DNA of 64,000 bases from Pseudomonas sp. B21-040 (GTDB lineage Bacteria; Pseudomonadota; Gammaproteobacteria; Pseudomonadales; Pseudomonadaceae), in NCBI RefSeq assembly GCF_024748695.1, contig NZ_CP087176.1, positions 6,503,501 to 6,567,500 of the forward strand, given 5' to 3'. The translations under genes were made by a program, and so were the position numbers. The notes below the pieces were generated by a model. That model ran no database searches and was not told the DNA's origin. It worked only from the letters and a program-made list of their open reading frames with translations. Positions 18,618 to 28,253 of this stretch are shown in pieces; position 1 is the first letter of the stretch, and each line of letters begins with the position of its first letter.

Positions 18618-20863
18618 TATTTTTGCCTCTTAATGAACGACGGAATTGGTGCTGGCAACTCTCCAGGCTCTGGGCTTGGATATAACAGATCCGACAATAT
18701 CGCTTGTACATTGGTAAATGCATCTCTTCGTTCAGGCAATCCATTCATACGTATCGTTGTAGTCGGCTTACCTGTATTCACATGACGCCCAACTAAATCT
18801 AGTGTTGGATTGCTCAGTCTACTCTCCGCACTGAGAGAAACGCTACACTGGTGTGTCTTCCAGTTAAAGTCCTCACACACGTCCACCCGCCACGCAACAT
18901 TCATAGCGACAGGATCGCTTGTTTTATTGGCCTTATTTTTCGCCCACCAAAAACCAGCGCTTTCAGCTTGGTCATAAGATTCTGATCCAACCGCATTTCT
19001 CCAAGCTACGTTCTGAGTTTCATTGTTTACTTGCCGACCTCGATGTTTAAAGTACTTGATGTAATTATCTTTATGCGTTACCTGAATAATCCCCCGACCA
19101 TACCAATCTCCGTAGGTCTTGCCTTTACCCTCTCCAAGTTCCGAAAACTGAGAAAAGAACCCTGACTCTACCAAGCCATTTGCCATAAACTGACTCATAC
19201 GCTGCTTCGTTACAACCAAATATTTTCGCATAACTTCATTGAGTGACACTTTAATTCTCACAGCCCTGCGAGAAGCGCCAGAATATGGAATACTTGCACG
19301 ATATAATATTTTACTCTTATGATCCTCACCAACAAATGACCGAGGGATGCATTGTATTAATTCACCTGCGCTCAACCATGAGCACTTCCTAAACGTTTCA
19401 ACAAACTCTTTTGGTGGAAAATGCCAGTGCTTGGATTCTATATCCGTTAAACCAGCCTCCTCCCAAAACGCCATAGCCTCTTGGTGAGCTTTAAGTTTTT
19501 CGTAGTCACCTTCCGGCATAGGTGGCCCCAGTTCCGACTCTTTTAGCAACCAACCATAACGAGTATCGAAATCGCTTTTGCCCCACTCACTTGGAAATTT
19601 AAAAATGCATCGTTTTAGCTTCTGCTTGGAGCTTTCCGTTTCGATGATCGCTTGGTTATGTTGCTTTATGCGATAGCTCTTGCTGTAAACATGCTCTTCC
19701 TCAGGCTTAGCAGGCGCATACTTAATATTCGGATTCTGAGATATTTCTACCAAATTTCTGGAAACCGGATAAAGAGGATCTTCATCGAGTTTCAGTAGAG
19801 ATCTCAAATAGGGTGACTGACAATGACTATCTTCATCAGCATCATCATCAATCAGCTTCCACCCCTGCCAATGAGGGAAGTCAGCATCACTAAAACAAGT
19901 AACCGTGTTGCCATTCAAATTAAACCAAGCAGCTCCGCTAGGAAGAGCAATTTTTCGCCAATGTGCCGCATTGGAAGGTGCTAATACATCAGGCCCAAGT
20001 ACTCGGCCAAAGCGAAGTAGTTCGTAACCCGCGCTTGGACACCCAGGATAGCGGGCAGCGGCTTTCTCATAGAGTTCGTACTCAAAATCTTTTTCCTCCT
20101 TTTGCTCACCAATACATTCGCCATCAAGCGTGTAAGTACTCAACGTGCATTGCCCTTGGCTATAACTCATACGCACGAAAATATCTTCTTCCGGACGAAA
20201 TGCACAACTGGACATGTTGTTCGAATCAGCCCATGAACTAGGATGATCCGTGTAACCCATAACTTCTGGAGGCAGACAAAAGTACATGTCGCCCCAACAG
20301 CTTTCTTTACGTCCAGACTTTGTCTGGTATGCCAGCTCTCGTTCCGTCCGACCTGTCAGGTTCTTGACCTGGTTGTCATCCGCAATAATTTCAAAATGGA
20401 TTTTATTAGCAGAACCGTAGATTTTTCCTGCCTCGCCGAGCGCTTCCTTACGGTAAATCTGCATTCCTTTCCTCAGATCTTTCACCGTTATTTTGGAAAG
20501 ATGCATATAGATCGAATAGAAAACCACCTTCGAATTTGCACCCTCACCAATCTCGGTTTCGTGCCGCAAGACAATGCAACCATTGTCAGTCCATCCGCTG
20601 TAATTCAAAGGGGCTTCAGCGCTTGCGTCCACAGGGGCTGGTTCGCGGAAATACGCTAACGTCCCGTCGGCAATCGCGCGTACAGGCAACACGCGCCCGG
20701 CTTCTGTAGGGGCTTTTAGGTGGGTACCACCATGCCAGTTCAGATCAAAGCTGATTGGGAAAAAACCGTCCCCGGGAGCGCCACACAACATGGCTCGATT
20801 CAGAAACGCTTCGTCGTCCTCTCCAGCAGTCGGTGCCGGAAGAAATGGAGGGCTAATCAACAT
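18617..20863 (-). CDS. T6SS cell-wall effector candidate: M23-like plus GH19-like domains
   Basis: 748 residues. Residues about 40-160 resemble an M23/LytM endopeptidase (WHGGTHLKAP, YMHL at 120-122, KIHFEI at 154-159). Two canonical metal or catalytic positions differ: HxGxD reads HGGTH (His48 for Asp) and HxH reads KIH (Lys154). The C-terminus (about 490-690) resembles a GH19 chitinase/lysozyme fold with VESGFF around Glu566 and YGRGIIQVT around 588-596. It starts 50 bases after vgrG and is followed by a secreted candidate immunity gene, the standard layout for VgrG-delivered cargo. No signal peptide, consistent with T6SS export. GC content is clearly below the core genes. Confidence 0.8.
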   Translation of the reverse strand: MLISPPFLPAPTAGEDDEAFLNRAMLCGAPGDGFFPISFDLNWHGGTHLKAPTEAGRVLPVRAIADGTLAYFREPAPVDASAEAPLNYSGWTDNGCIVLRHETEIGEGANSKVVFYSIYMHLSKITVKDLRKGMQIYRKEALGEAGKIYGSANKIHFEIIADDNQVKNLTGRTERELAYQTKSGRKESCWGDMYFCLPPEVMGYTDHPSSWADSNNMSSCAFRPEEDIFVRMSYSQGQCTLSTYTLDGECIGEQKEEKDFEYELYEKAAARYPGCPSAGYELLRFGRVLGPDVLAPSNAAHWRKIALPSGAAWFNLNGNTVTCFSDADFPHWQGWKLIDDDADEDSHCQSPYLRSLLKLDEDPLYPVSRNLVEISQNPNIKYAPAKPEEEHVYSKSYRIKQHNQAIIETESSKQKLKRCIFKFPSEWGKSDFDTRYGWLLKESELGPPMPEGDYEKLKAHQEAMAFWEEAGLTDIESKHWHFPPKEFVETFRKCSWLSAGELIQCIPRSFVGEDHKSKILYRASIPYSGASRRAVRIKVSLNEVMRKYLVVTKQRMSQFMANGLVESGFFSQFSELGEGKGKTYGDWYGRGIIQVTHKDNYIKYFKHRGRQVNNETQNVAWRNAVGSESYDQAESAGFWWAKNKANKTSDPVAMNVAWRVDVCEDFNWKTHQCSVSLSAESRLSNPTLDLVGRHVNTGKPTTTIRMNGLPERRDAFTNVQAILSDLLYPSPEPGELPAPIPSFIKRQK

Positions 20864-20912
20864 AGGTGTGATCCATATTTAATCAATTTTTCAAATCCAT
20901 TGAGCGCTGACT

Positions 20913-22961
20913 TCACAGCGATAACAGGTACTTTGTCCTAGGTTTAGGTTCCTCAGGCGCATTCCCCAACGCCTGATCCATCAAACTCCCCGCCTTATCC
21001 TTATCCGCCGCCCCCGGCAGCACCGGCGGTTTAATCCCGATCCCGGTCCCGCTCCCGGCCGAACCACCCGCATTAATCTTCACCACCGGCCCAACAACCG
21101 TCACCCCACCGGCATCCAGCTTGATAAAGCTCCCTCCCCCCAAAATGGTGAGTTCGCTGCCAGCCTCAATAACAATCTTCGCCCCAGCCTTCACATGAAT
21201 CTCTTTCCCAACACTCGTCAGTTGCGCAGTCCCCAGCTTCACATGCTGGTTCTGCCCAATCGTCAGGTGATCATCCATCCGAGCTTCAGTCTTGCGATCA
21301 GCAATCGTGGTGCGATGCTCTTCCGCCTTCAGCTCGGTGTAGGTGTTCTTCACCACCGTGTCGTGGCGTTCGTTGCCGACGCGAATCTTCTGGTCATGCT
21401 CAATGTTTTCATCCCAATCCCGCTGGGCATGGATGAAGATCTGCTCGGCACCTTTCTTGTCTTCAATACGCAGTTCATTAAACCCACCGCCCCCCGGTGA
21501 GCTCAGTGTTTTGAACACGGTGCGGGTTTTGTTCGCCGGCAGTTCGTAGGGGACTTGGTTTTCCTTGTGGTACAGGCAACCAGTCACGAGCGGTTGGTCG
21601 GGGTCGCCTTCGAGGAAGGTGACGAGTACTTCCATGCCGATGCGCGGAATGACGATGGCGCCGTAGCGGTCGCCGGCCCAGCTCGATGAAACGCGCATCC
21701 AGCAGCTGGTTTTGTCGTCGGCCAGGCCTTCGCGGTCCCAGTGGAATTGCACTTTGATGCGGCCGTATTGGTCGCAGTGAATTTCTTCGCCTTTGGGGCC
21801 GGTGACCATGGCGGTCTGGCTGCCGAGTACGCGGGGTTTTGGGTGTTCCAGCGCGGGGCGGTAGAAGACGTTCCACGGGGTGGCGAGGAAGCGGTTGCGG
21901 TAGCCCTGGTGAAAGTCGTCTTTGTTGTCGGTGGTGTCGCTGGTGACCGACTCTTCGAGGACTTGCGGTTGTTTGCCTTCGTGGACGATTTCCGTGAGCA
22001 GCCAGAGGTCGTTCCACTCGGTGCGCGGGTGGTCGGACATTTCCAGGAAGTGGCCGCTGATGAGCCGGGTCAGGTCGCCGTGGCCTTCGGCTTGCTGGTA
22101 GTCGGCGCGGTGGCGTTCGAGGGCGCGTTGGCTGAGGAATTTGCCGCGCGCGCGGTCGAGGAAGCGGCCAGGGTAGTCGTAGTCTTCCAGATCCGGTTCG
22201 GTGCTTTCGCCGTCGGGTTTGTACGCCGCTTCGAGTTGCAGGCGTGGTTTTTCGAAGTCGTAGTCGCGGCGGGTGGTGCGGCTGGTACGGGTTTCCAGGC
22301 GCAGTTTGAAGCCTTTGATCACCGGTTCGTCAGCGACCATGCCGCTGCCTTGCACATAAGCCGTTGGCTGCCCGAGTTTCGGGAACACGGTCTGGTCGTC
22401 GCCGAATACCAGCAGATGACCTTTGGCACTGTGCTGGAAGTGGTAGTGAATGCCTTCCTCTTCGCACAAGCGCTGGACGAAGTGCAGGTCGGTTTCGTCG
22501 TACTGCACGCAGTAGTCGCGGTCCGGGCACGGTTGGCTGAGCTGGAAGCGGTACGCGTTGCCCTTGATACCGTGTTCTTCGAGGATCAGCGCGATGATTT
22601 TCGGTGCCGACATCTGCTGGTAGATGCGCTGGTTGGTGCGGTGATGCAGGTATTGCAGGTGCGGCACCAGGGAAATTTTGTAGCGGGTCAGGCGTTTGCC
22701 GGCGTCACCTTGGGCGACGCGGTAGATCTGGCCGTGGATGCCCGAACCCTGTGGATCGAACGCGAGGAATGCCTGTTTGTGCAGCAGCTGTTCCAGGTCC
22801 AGATCAGGGTTTTCGCTGACCAGTTCGAGGTCGAAGCAATACGGCTGGCTGATGCCTTCGGTGCCGGTGAACGACAGCACTTGCAGGTCGCCCGAATGCA
22901 CGGCGCCGACGTAGTCTTCAACGGTCAGGCTGAAATGCGTTTCGTTAGACGGGTTGAACAT
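20913..22961 (-). CDS. vgrG: Type VI secretion spike protein VgrG, copy 1
   Basis: 682 residues. VgrG trimers form the puncturing tip on the Hcp tube and carry effectors into target cells. The gp27-like part (about 1-390) has SFTGTEGISQPYCFDLELVS and DRDYCVQYDETDLHFVQRLC. The gp5-like OB region follows (DQYGRIKVQFHWDREG; SSWAGDRYGAIVIPRIGMEV), then the beta-helix needle, ending in a Gly/Pro-rich tail without an added enzymatic domain. It lies 28 bases after stk and before the M23/GH19 effector, so it probably delivers that protein. Confidence 0.95.
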   Translation of the reverse strand: MFNPSNETHFSLTVEDYVGAVHSGDLQVLSFTGTEGISQPYCFDLELVSENPDLDLEQLLHKQAFLAFDPQGSGIHGQIYRVAQGDAGKRLTRYKISLVPHLQYLHHRTNQRIYQQMSAPKIIALILEEHGIKGNAYRFQLSQPCPDRDYCVQYDETDLHFVQRLCEEEGIHYHFQHSAKGHLLVFGDDQTVFPKLGQPTAYVQGSGMVADEPVIKGFKLRLETRTSRTTRRDYDFEKPRLQLEAAYKPDGESTEPDLEDYDYPGRFLDRARGKFLSQRALERHRADYQQAEGHGDLTRLISGHFLEMSDHPRTEWNDLWLLTEIVHEGKQPQVLEESVTSDTTDNKDDFHQGYRNRFLATPWNVFYRPALEHPKPRVLGSQTAMVTGPKGEEIHCDQYGRIKVQFHWDREGLADDKTSCWMRVSSSWAGDRYGAIVIPRIGMEVLVTFLEGDPDQPLVTGCLYHKENQVPYELPANKTRTVFKTLSSPGGGGFNELRIEDKKGAEQIFIHAQRDWDENIEHDQKIRVGNERHDTVVKNTYTELKAEEHRTTIADRKTEARMDDHLTIGQNQHVKLGTAQLTSVGKEIHVKAGAKIVIEAGSELTILGGGSFIKLDAGGVTVVGPVVKINAGGSAGSGTGIGIKPPVLPGAADKDKAGSLMDQALGNAPEEPKPRTKYLLSL

Positions 22962-22989
22962 TGCTTGCTCCCTGTTCGGTGGTCATCCG

Positions 22990-23991
22990 TTACGCCTTAA
23001 ATCGCAGGCGTTGCAGCAAAGACGAAGTGGCGCCCAGGGCGTCACGCAATTGGGCGGCGGTGATGGTGCGCTTGGCCGCATCGAAAGCCAGCGCCGTTCG
23101 CAGGGCTGGCCAGCAGTGTTTGGGCAGGTTGCGCGGCGGGTGCAGCTCGCGCTCGAGCTGGCCGTCGCGGGCCTCGGTCGAGGACAAGCGGCGGAACGGG
23201 TGTTTGCCGCCGGCCAGTTCGTAGAGCACGCAGGCCACGCCGTAGACGTCGGCGCTGGCGGTCAGCGGTTGGCCTTCGAGCAGTTCCGGGGCGGCGTAGC
23301 CGGGGGTCCAGGCGTTGAAGCGGTCGCGACTCAGGTGCGGCAGGCCGGGGAGGATGCCTTCCACGGCTTGGCCGAGGCCGAAGTCAAACAAGCGCACGCC
23401 TTCTTCGCTGAGCATCACGTTGCTCGGTTTCATGTCGCCGTGCAGCACGCCGCGCGAGTGGGCATAGGCCAGCGCGTCGAGCAGCGGCAGCGCGATGTCG
23501 CGCAGTTCTTTCCACGGCAGGCCCAGGGGCCGCTCGCAGAGTAATTTGTCCAGGGTCAGCCCACGCATGAGTTCCATGGTGATGAAGGCGCGCTGGCAGT
23601 CGGTGTCCACGTCAAAGCTGTGTAAACGCAGCACGTTGTCGTGGCGCAGGCGCCGGGTCAGGGCGAACTCGCTGTAGAGCAAGGCGCTGGCGTCCGGCGA
23701 TTCGGCAAATTCTTCGCTGAGGATTTTCAGCGCGATGTAAGGGTCGGGATCGCCGAACTGTTCGCTCAGTAAATCCCGTGCGCGGTAAACCGCGCCCATA
23801 CCGCCGGCACCGAGCAGGCGCTCGATGCGGTAACGACCTGCGAGTACGTCCGGCATTTCGCCGAGGCTGGGCTTGGTCGGCGCCAGCGCGGGCTCAGCTT
23901 TATTCGGCTTGGCGAACGCGAAATAAGTCAGGTTGCTGACTTCTTCGTCGCTCACCAGCAGGTCGTCGAGCGGCGGCATGAGTTGGGTCAT
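22990..23991 (-). CDS. T6SS-associated serine/threonine kinase (Stk1/PpkA-like)
   Basis: 333 residues from the ATG at 23991, which overlaps the phosphatase stop (ATGA). Glycine loop GAGGMGAVYRARD, the lysine in YIALKIL, catalytic loop HGDMKPSNVML (Gly replaces the usual Arg of HRD, a non-RD kinase) and DFGLGQA for metal binding are all present. No membrane segment at the C-terminus, so a cytoplasmic form like P. aeruginosa Stk1 rather than the membrane-spanning PpkA. With the adjacent Stp and the FHA protein it forms the phosphorylation switch typical of H2-type T6SS. Confidence 0.93.
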   Translation of the reverse strand: MTQLMPPLDDLLVSDEEVSNLTYFAFAKPNKAEPALAPTKPSLGEMPDVLAGRYRIERLLGAGGMGAVYRARDLLSEQFGDPDPYIALKILSEEFAESPDASALLYSEFALTRRLRHDNVLRLHSFDVDTDCQRAFITMELMRGLTLDKLLCERPLGLPWKELRDIALPLLDALAYAHSRGVLHGDMKPSNVMLSEEGVRLFDFGLGQAVEGILPGLPHLSRDRFNAWTPGYAAPELLEGQPLTASADVYGVACVLYELAGGKHPFRRLSSTEARDGQLERELHPPRNLPKHCWPALRTALAFDAAKRTITAAQLRDALGATSSLLQRLRFKA

Positions 23992-24716
23992 TGGCGGATC
24001 ACCACGGCAGTCAGATTGTCCCGCGCCGAGCCACGCAGAGCGCCATCGAACAGACGCTCCAGCGCAACGTGCGGCGCGGTCAGGCTCAGGGCATTGCCCA
24101 AGGCATCGCTGCTGAGCCCGTTGTACAAACCATCGCTGCACAACAGAAACGCATCGCCGGGATAAACCTCAAGCTCAAGAACGTCCAGGGTCAACTGCTC
24201 GGCCGCCCCGACCGCACGGGTCAGGGCATGGGCGGCAGGATGAGCCTTGGCGTCTTCGATGCTCATGTTTTGCTCGTCGATGAGTTGCTGTTGCAGCGAA
24301 TGGTCCTTGGACAGTTGATACAAACGCTGGCCGCGCCACAGGTAGCAACGGCTGTCACCGGCCCAGATGCAGGCCGCGCGATTGCCGTCCACCAGCAGCG
24401 CCACCACGGTGCTGCCCATGATGCTGTCGTGGCGCCCGGCGGTGACGGTCAACTCCTGACCCAAGCGGCGGTTCAACCAGTGCAGGCACTGGCGAATGCC
24501 TTTGAGGCGTTCGTCGAAATCATCCTGCACCGGCAATTCCGCCAGGCTGGCGACGATCAACTGGCTGGCGATGTCGCCACCCTGATGACCGCCCATGCCG
24601 TCCGCGACCACCCACAGCCCCTGCTGTGGACAGTCGAGGAAAGCATCTTCGTTGCGCGCCCGAACCTTGCCGGCGTCGGTACGCGCAGCGCTGCGCCAGG
24701 GACTGGCAACCAGCAT
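23988..24716 (-). CDS. T6SS-associated PP2C phosphatase (Stp1/PppA-like)
   Basis: 242 residues with the PP2C metal-binding motifs in order: RARNEDAFLD, VADGMGGHQGGD, IWAGDSRCYL, LLCSDGLYNGLS and SARDNLTAVVI. It removes phosphate added by the adjacent kinase, tuning T6SS assembly in the cytoplasm. Starts overlap tssM (ATGA) and ends overlap stk, so the three are translationally coupled. Confidence 0.94.
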   Translation of the reverse strand: MLVASPWRSAARTDAGKVRARNEDAFLDCPQQGLWVVADGMGGHQGGDIASQLIVASLAELPVQDDFDERLKGIRQCLHWLNRRLGQELTVTAGRHDSIMGSTVVALLVDGNRAACIWAGDSRCYLWRGQRLYQLSKDHSLQQQLIDEQNMSIEDAKAHPAAHALTRAVGAAEQLTLDVLELEVYPGDAFLLCSDGLYNGLSSDALGNALSLTAPHVALERLFDGALRGSARDNLTAVVIRQ

Positions 24717-27700
24717 CAGAGCTGCACCGGCATACGGAAGGTGCGCAGCACGCCCATGTCGAACGGGTTCGGCGTGCGTTGGCTGCTGAGCAGGTAATTG
24801 GCGCGCAGGCCACCGACGTCAGCCTTCAATACCAGCACGTCGCGACCACTCAGGTACTCGGTCTGCATCAGGTCGAACAGACGGAACAGCGACCATGGGC
24901 CAGTGTTCTTTTCGATACCGATCGGGCGGCCAGCCATTTTGTCGAGGACCAGGCTGGTGCGACCGTCTTCAGCGTCGGTCGGCCATTTGAACGACACCGG
25001 CACGATCGGGCCGTGACGGTACTCGATGGTCTTGTCGCCAAACTTGAACTCGGAACGGCTGACGGCCGGGTCGAGGGTGTACGGCTCCAGTTTGAACTGC
25101 ACTTGCGGCTCGGCCGGGTTGATCGAGAAGAAGCTCTGGCGAATCACTTGTGCCGCCGCCATCTGGTCGAGGTAGACCTTGGAGATCGGCAGGCTGTGAC
25201 CGTCGATGACGCGCAGACGGAAGTTGCCCGGATCACCGCTCACGAACGGGCGCATGTACGTCTCGAAGAAGCGATCGTTGATGCCCTGGGCCTTGAAGAA
25301 CTCGCGGAAGTCGCTGATCGCCACGTCGCTGGTGCTGTGGGCGCTGAACGGATATCGCTTGTTGATCGCCTTTCCATAGAAGCTGTACAGCTCGCTCTGA
25401 TAGCGCTGGTTCAGGTACTGGTAGGAATCGTTGAGCACCAGGCGCCAGGTGTCTTCGGCCAGCACGTTGAACCACACGCTGACCGGACGCGGCAAGCGGT
25501 TGGAGGCATTGCGCAACGCACTCAACGCATCGCGCTGGCCGCTCATGCGGGTCTTGGCCATTTCGAACGCGGCTTGCTCCGGCGCGCTGGCACGGGCCAG
25601 GCTTGCCAGTTGCAGTTGCAGGTCGTTGAGCGCCGCCAATGCAGGGGTCAAATCAGCGGCCGGGCCGTTGTTGTCATCCAGCAGACGGTGCAACGGTTCG
25701 AAGCGACGTTGCAGGGATTTCTTCGCGGTGTCCGGCAAGTTCTTCGCCATGTCCGCGGCCTTGTCCGCCGCAGCAGAGGCCAGTTTGCCGAGCTTGCCGC
25801 CCTTCTCCGCGAGTTTTTCGGCCGCAGCAGCAGCGTCATCGGCGCTCTCGGCGATCACTGGAAAACGGGTGTTCTCGCGCACTTCCACCAGCAGTTGCAG
25901 CACTGGCGAGTTGGCCGAGGTCAGGCCCGCCAGTTGCTCGGCGCCCTCACTGAAGTCGCTGATTGCGGGCAGTGCCACCTGGCCCACCGCTTCACTCCAG
26001 AAGTTGGCGTAGTCGCGGAAGTACAGTTGCTCCAGTTCGACCATCAGGCGGCGCAAGTCCATGCCGCTGATGCCCGAACCTTCGCCCAGCACCCAGTTGT
26101 CACGCAGGATGTCGGTGACCAGCGCAGAACCCTGGACCGAGAAATACTGCTGATAACCCTGCTGGGTGTAGAAACCCGGGATCACGTAATCGGTGCCGAC
26201 AAACAGCGAGCCCTGTGGGCCCAGGTGTTGGCTGAGACGGTACTCCGGCAGGTTGCGGGCCTGCTCGCGCAGCATCCGGTAAACCACGTTGGCCAACGAT
26301 TCGCTGCGCAGGACCTGACGGGCCTGAGCCACCAGCTGATCGTTCAGCGGGTAGATAAACGGCTGCTGCAGCAAACGTTCGAAGTGCGTGTTAAGACCAT
26401 TCTGCACGGCGGTGTTGCCGGCATAACGCTGGGACCATTCGGTGGCGACCCAATCCTTGAGCCACGGGCCGTCGCGACGGTCTTTCATGTTCAGCATCAG
26501 GTACGCGCGCAGGCTGTTGAGCAAGCGTTCGCGGTCGTGCATGTTGGCGCGGATCTGCCCTTCCAGCAGCGTCGCGACTTTCGGCAGCAGTTGCGCTTCG
26601 AGCTCACGCTCGTAGGCGCTCTTGACCACTGGGTTGACGTCTTCGCCTTGGTACAGACCGCCGCGCTCGTGGTAACCCACGTCACCTTTTTTCGGGAAGA
26701 CCTGAGTCGCCGCGTAGGCCGTGTCGAGCGGCTTGAGCACCGCCATGGAATCATCGCGCGCGGTCAGGGCCGCGCGTTGTTGTGTCCAATTAGTGGCGAG
26801 GTTGCGCAGGTTTTCCAGGCGCTCGTAGTTGGCCGAGAAACCACCCGCCCACAGCATGCCGAACAACGCCAAGGCCGCCAGCGCGCCCACATACAGCGCT
26901 CGTTGGCCCCAATGGATGCGGCTGCGTTCGCGCTTGTCCAGCCCGGCCAGGTCGGCCTCGGGGAAAATCACCCGGCTGAGCAAATGGTGAATGAAGCGCG
27001 AGCGGCCGCTGCGCAAGGTCGGCAGCATACCGGCGTTCATGCCCAGGCTCGCGCCGATGCCGGCGGTGGTCTGGTCCATTTCTTGAGTCAAGTTAGGTGC
27101 GCTGGTCAGGTAGAAACCACGCAACTGGCTGACACGCTGGTAGCGGTTGCCGGTGAACGCCATGTCGACGAACAGGCACAGGCGCTCGCCGATTTGCCCC
27201 AGTTGATGCGGGAAATCGAGGATGCGGCCACGGCGCTGGGTGTCACGCTCCTGGTGCATGCGCATGATCACTTGGCTGTTGAGGCGACGCAGCAGCTCTT
27301 CGAACTCGGTGCGCAGCACGGTCACATCGGTGCCGCTCTGCTCTTTGCGGAAGCTCGTGCCGAGCACCTGATCGCTTTCTTCGCGGGTCAGTTGATCGAA
27401 GAACTCGTCGAAACCGAGCAGCTTGTCGGCCTTGCTCAGTACCAGGTAAACCGGCACGTCGACGTGGAGTTTTTGATGCACGTCCTGCAAGCGCGCACGC
27501 ACCTGGCGGGCCAGGGTCTCGAGGTCTTTCTCGTCCGGGCACAGCAGGGTTTCCACCGGAATGGTCACCAGCACACCGTTCAACGGACGGTTGCGGCGAC
27601 GCTTGCGCAGCAGGTCGAGCAAGGTACTCCAGGCGCTGCCGTCGACTTCGCCGTCCGCCTGGGTCAGGTAGCGGCCAGCGGTGTCGATCAGCACACCGTG

Positions 27701-28240
27701 GTCGGCAAAGTACCAGTCGCAATGACGGGTGCCTTGGGTGTCGCGGGTGAGTTTGCGGTCGATCTTGTTGATCGGAAACTCAAGGCCCGAGAAGTCCAGC
27801 AGGCTGGTCTTGCCGCTGCCCTGTGGGCCGATCAGCAAGTACCACGGCAAATCACTGCGCCAGCGTTCGCTGCGGCCGCGATACAGGCTCGACGTCTTGA
27901 GGGTTTTCAGGGCGTCCTTGAAACGCACCTTCAACTCCTTCTCTTCTTCGTCGATCAGCTCTTCGCGGCGGATGCGATCCTGGCCGTCTTCGGTGTCTTC
28001 GACGGCTTTTTTACGCACACCGGCGCGCCAGCTGACGAAGACCATGGTCAGGCCCCAGATCAGGAACAGCACGCTGATGGTCAGCAAGCGCGAGGTCGAA
28101 CCTTCCCAGAACTTGTAGTCATCCACCGCCAGCAGCGGTCCGACGAACCACACCAGCAGCGCGACAAACAGCACCACCAGCAAGGTCCAGACCCAGGTCT
28201 TGCGCAAGAATGCGCCGACTTTCTTGAAAAACTTTTTCAT
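24716..28240 (-). CDS. tssM: T6SS membrane complex protein TssM (IcmF/VasK)
   Basis: 1174 residues. TssM spans the inner membrane and reaches TssJ through a long periplasmic arm. Two N-terminal membrane segments (WVWTLLVVLFVALLVWFVGP; LTISVLFLIWGLTMVFVSW) flank a short periplasmic loop. A cytoplasmic NTPase-like domain with Walker A GPQGSGKTSLL follows, then a third span (about 450-470, ALYVGALAALALFGMLWAGG) and a large periplasmic region. Walker A is intact. Length and order match the IcmF family. Confidence 0.96.
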   Translation of the reverse strand: MKKFFKKVGAFLRKTWVWTLLVVLFVALLVWFVGPLLAVDDYKFWEGSTSRLLTISVLFLIWGLTMVFVSWRAGVRKKAVEDTEDGQDRIRREELIDEEEKELKVRFKDALKTLKTSSLYRGRSERWRSDLPWYLLIGPQGSGKTSLLDFSGLEFPINKIDRKLTRDTQGTRHCDWYFADHGVLIDTAGRYLTQADGEVDGSAWSTLLDLLRKRRRNRPLNGVLVTIPVETLLCPDEKDLETLARQVRARLQDVHQKLHVDVPVYLVLSKADKLLGFDEFFDQLTREESDQVLGTSFRKEQSGTDVTVLRTEFEELLRRLNSQVIMRMHQERDTQRRGRILDFPHQLGQIGERLCLFVDMAFTGNRYQRVSQLRGFYLTSAPNLTQEMDQTTAGIGASLGMNAGMLPTLRSGRSRFIHHLLSRVIFPEADLAGLDKRERSRIHWGQRALYVGALAALALFGMLWAGGFSANYERLENLRNLATNWTQQRAALTARDDSMAVLKPLDTAYAATQVFPKKGDVGYHERGGLYQGEDVNPVVKSAYERELEAQLLPKVATLLEGQIRANMHDRERLLNSLRAYLMLNMKDRRDGPWLKDWVATEWSQRYAGNTAVQNGLNTHFERLLQQPFIYPLNDQLVAQARQVLRSESLANVVYRMLREQARNLPEYRLSQHLGPQGSLFVGTDYVIPGFYTQQGYQQYFSVQGSALVTDILRDNWVLGEGSGISGMDLRRLMVELEQLYFRDYANFWSEAVGQVALPAISDFSEGAEQLAGLTSANSPVLQLLVEVRENTRFPVIAESADDAAAAAEKLAEKGGKLGKLASAAADKAADMAKNLPDTAKKSLQRRFEPLHRLLDDNNGPAADLTPALAALNDLQLQLASLARASAPEQAAFEMAKTRMSGQRDALSALRNASNRLPRPVSVWFNVLAEDTWRLVLNDSYQYLNQRYQSELYSFYGKAINKRYPFSAHSTSDVAISDFREFFKAQGINDRFFETYMRPFVSGDPGNFRLRVIDGHSLPISKVYLDQMAAAQVIRQSFFSINPAEPQVQFKLEPYTLDPAVSRSEFKFGDKTIEYRHGPIVPVSFKWPTDAEDGRTSLVLDKMAGRPIGIEKNTGPWSLFRLFDLMQTEYLSGRDVLVLKADVGGLRANYLLSSQRTPNPFDMGVLRTFRMPVQL

Positions 28241-28253
28241 GACACGTCCCTGT

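Noticed and set aside
21741..23000. 419-codon plus-strand frame opposite vgrG copy 1
   Set aside because: Shadow of the VgrG reading frame with no recognisable domain.
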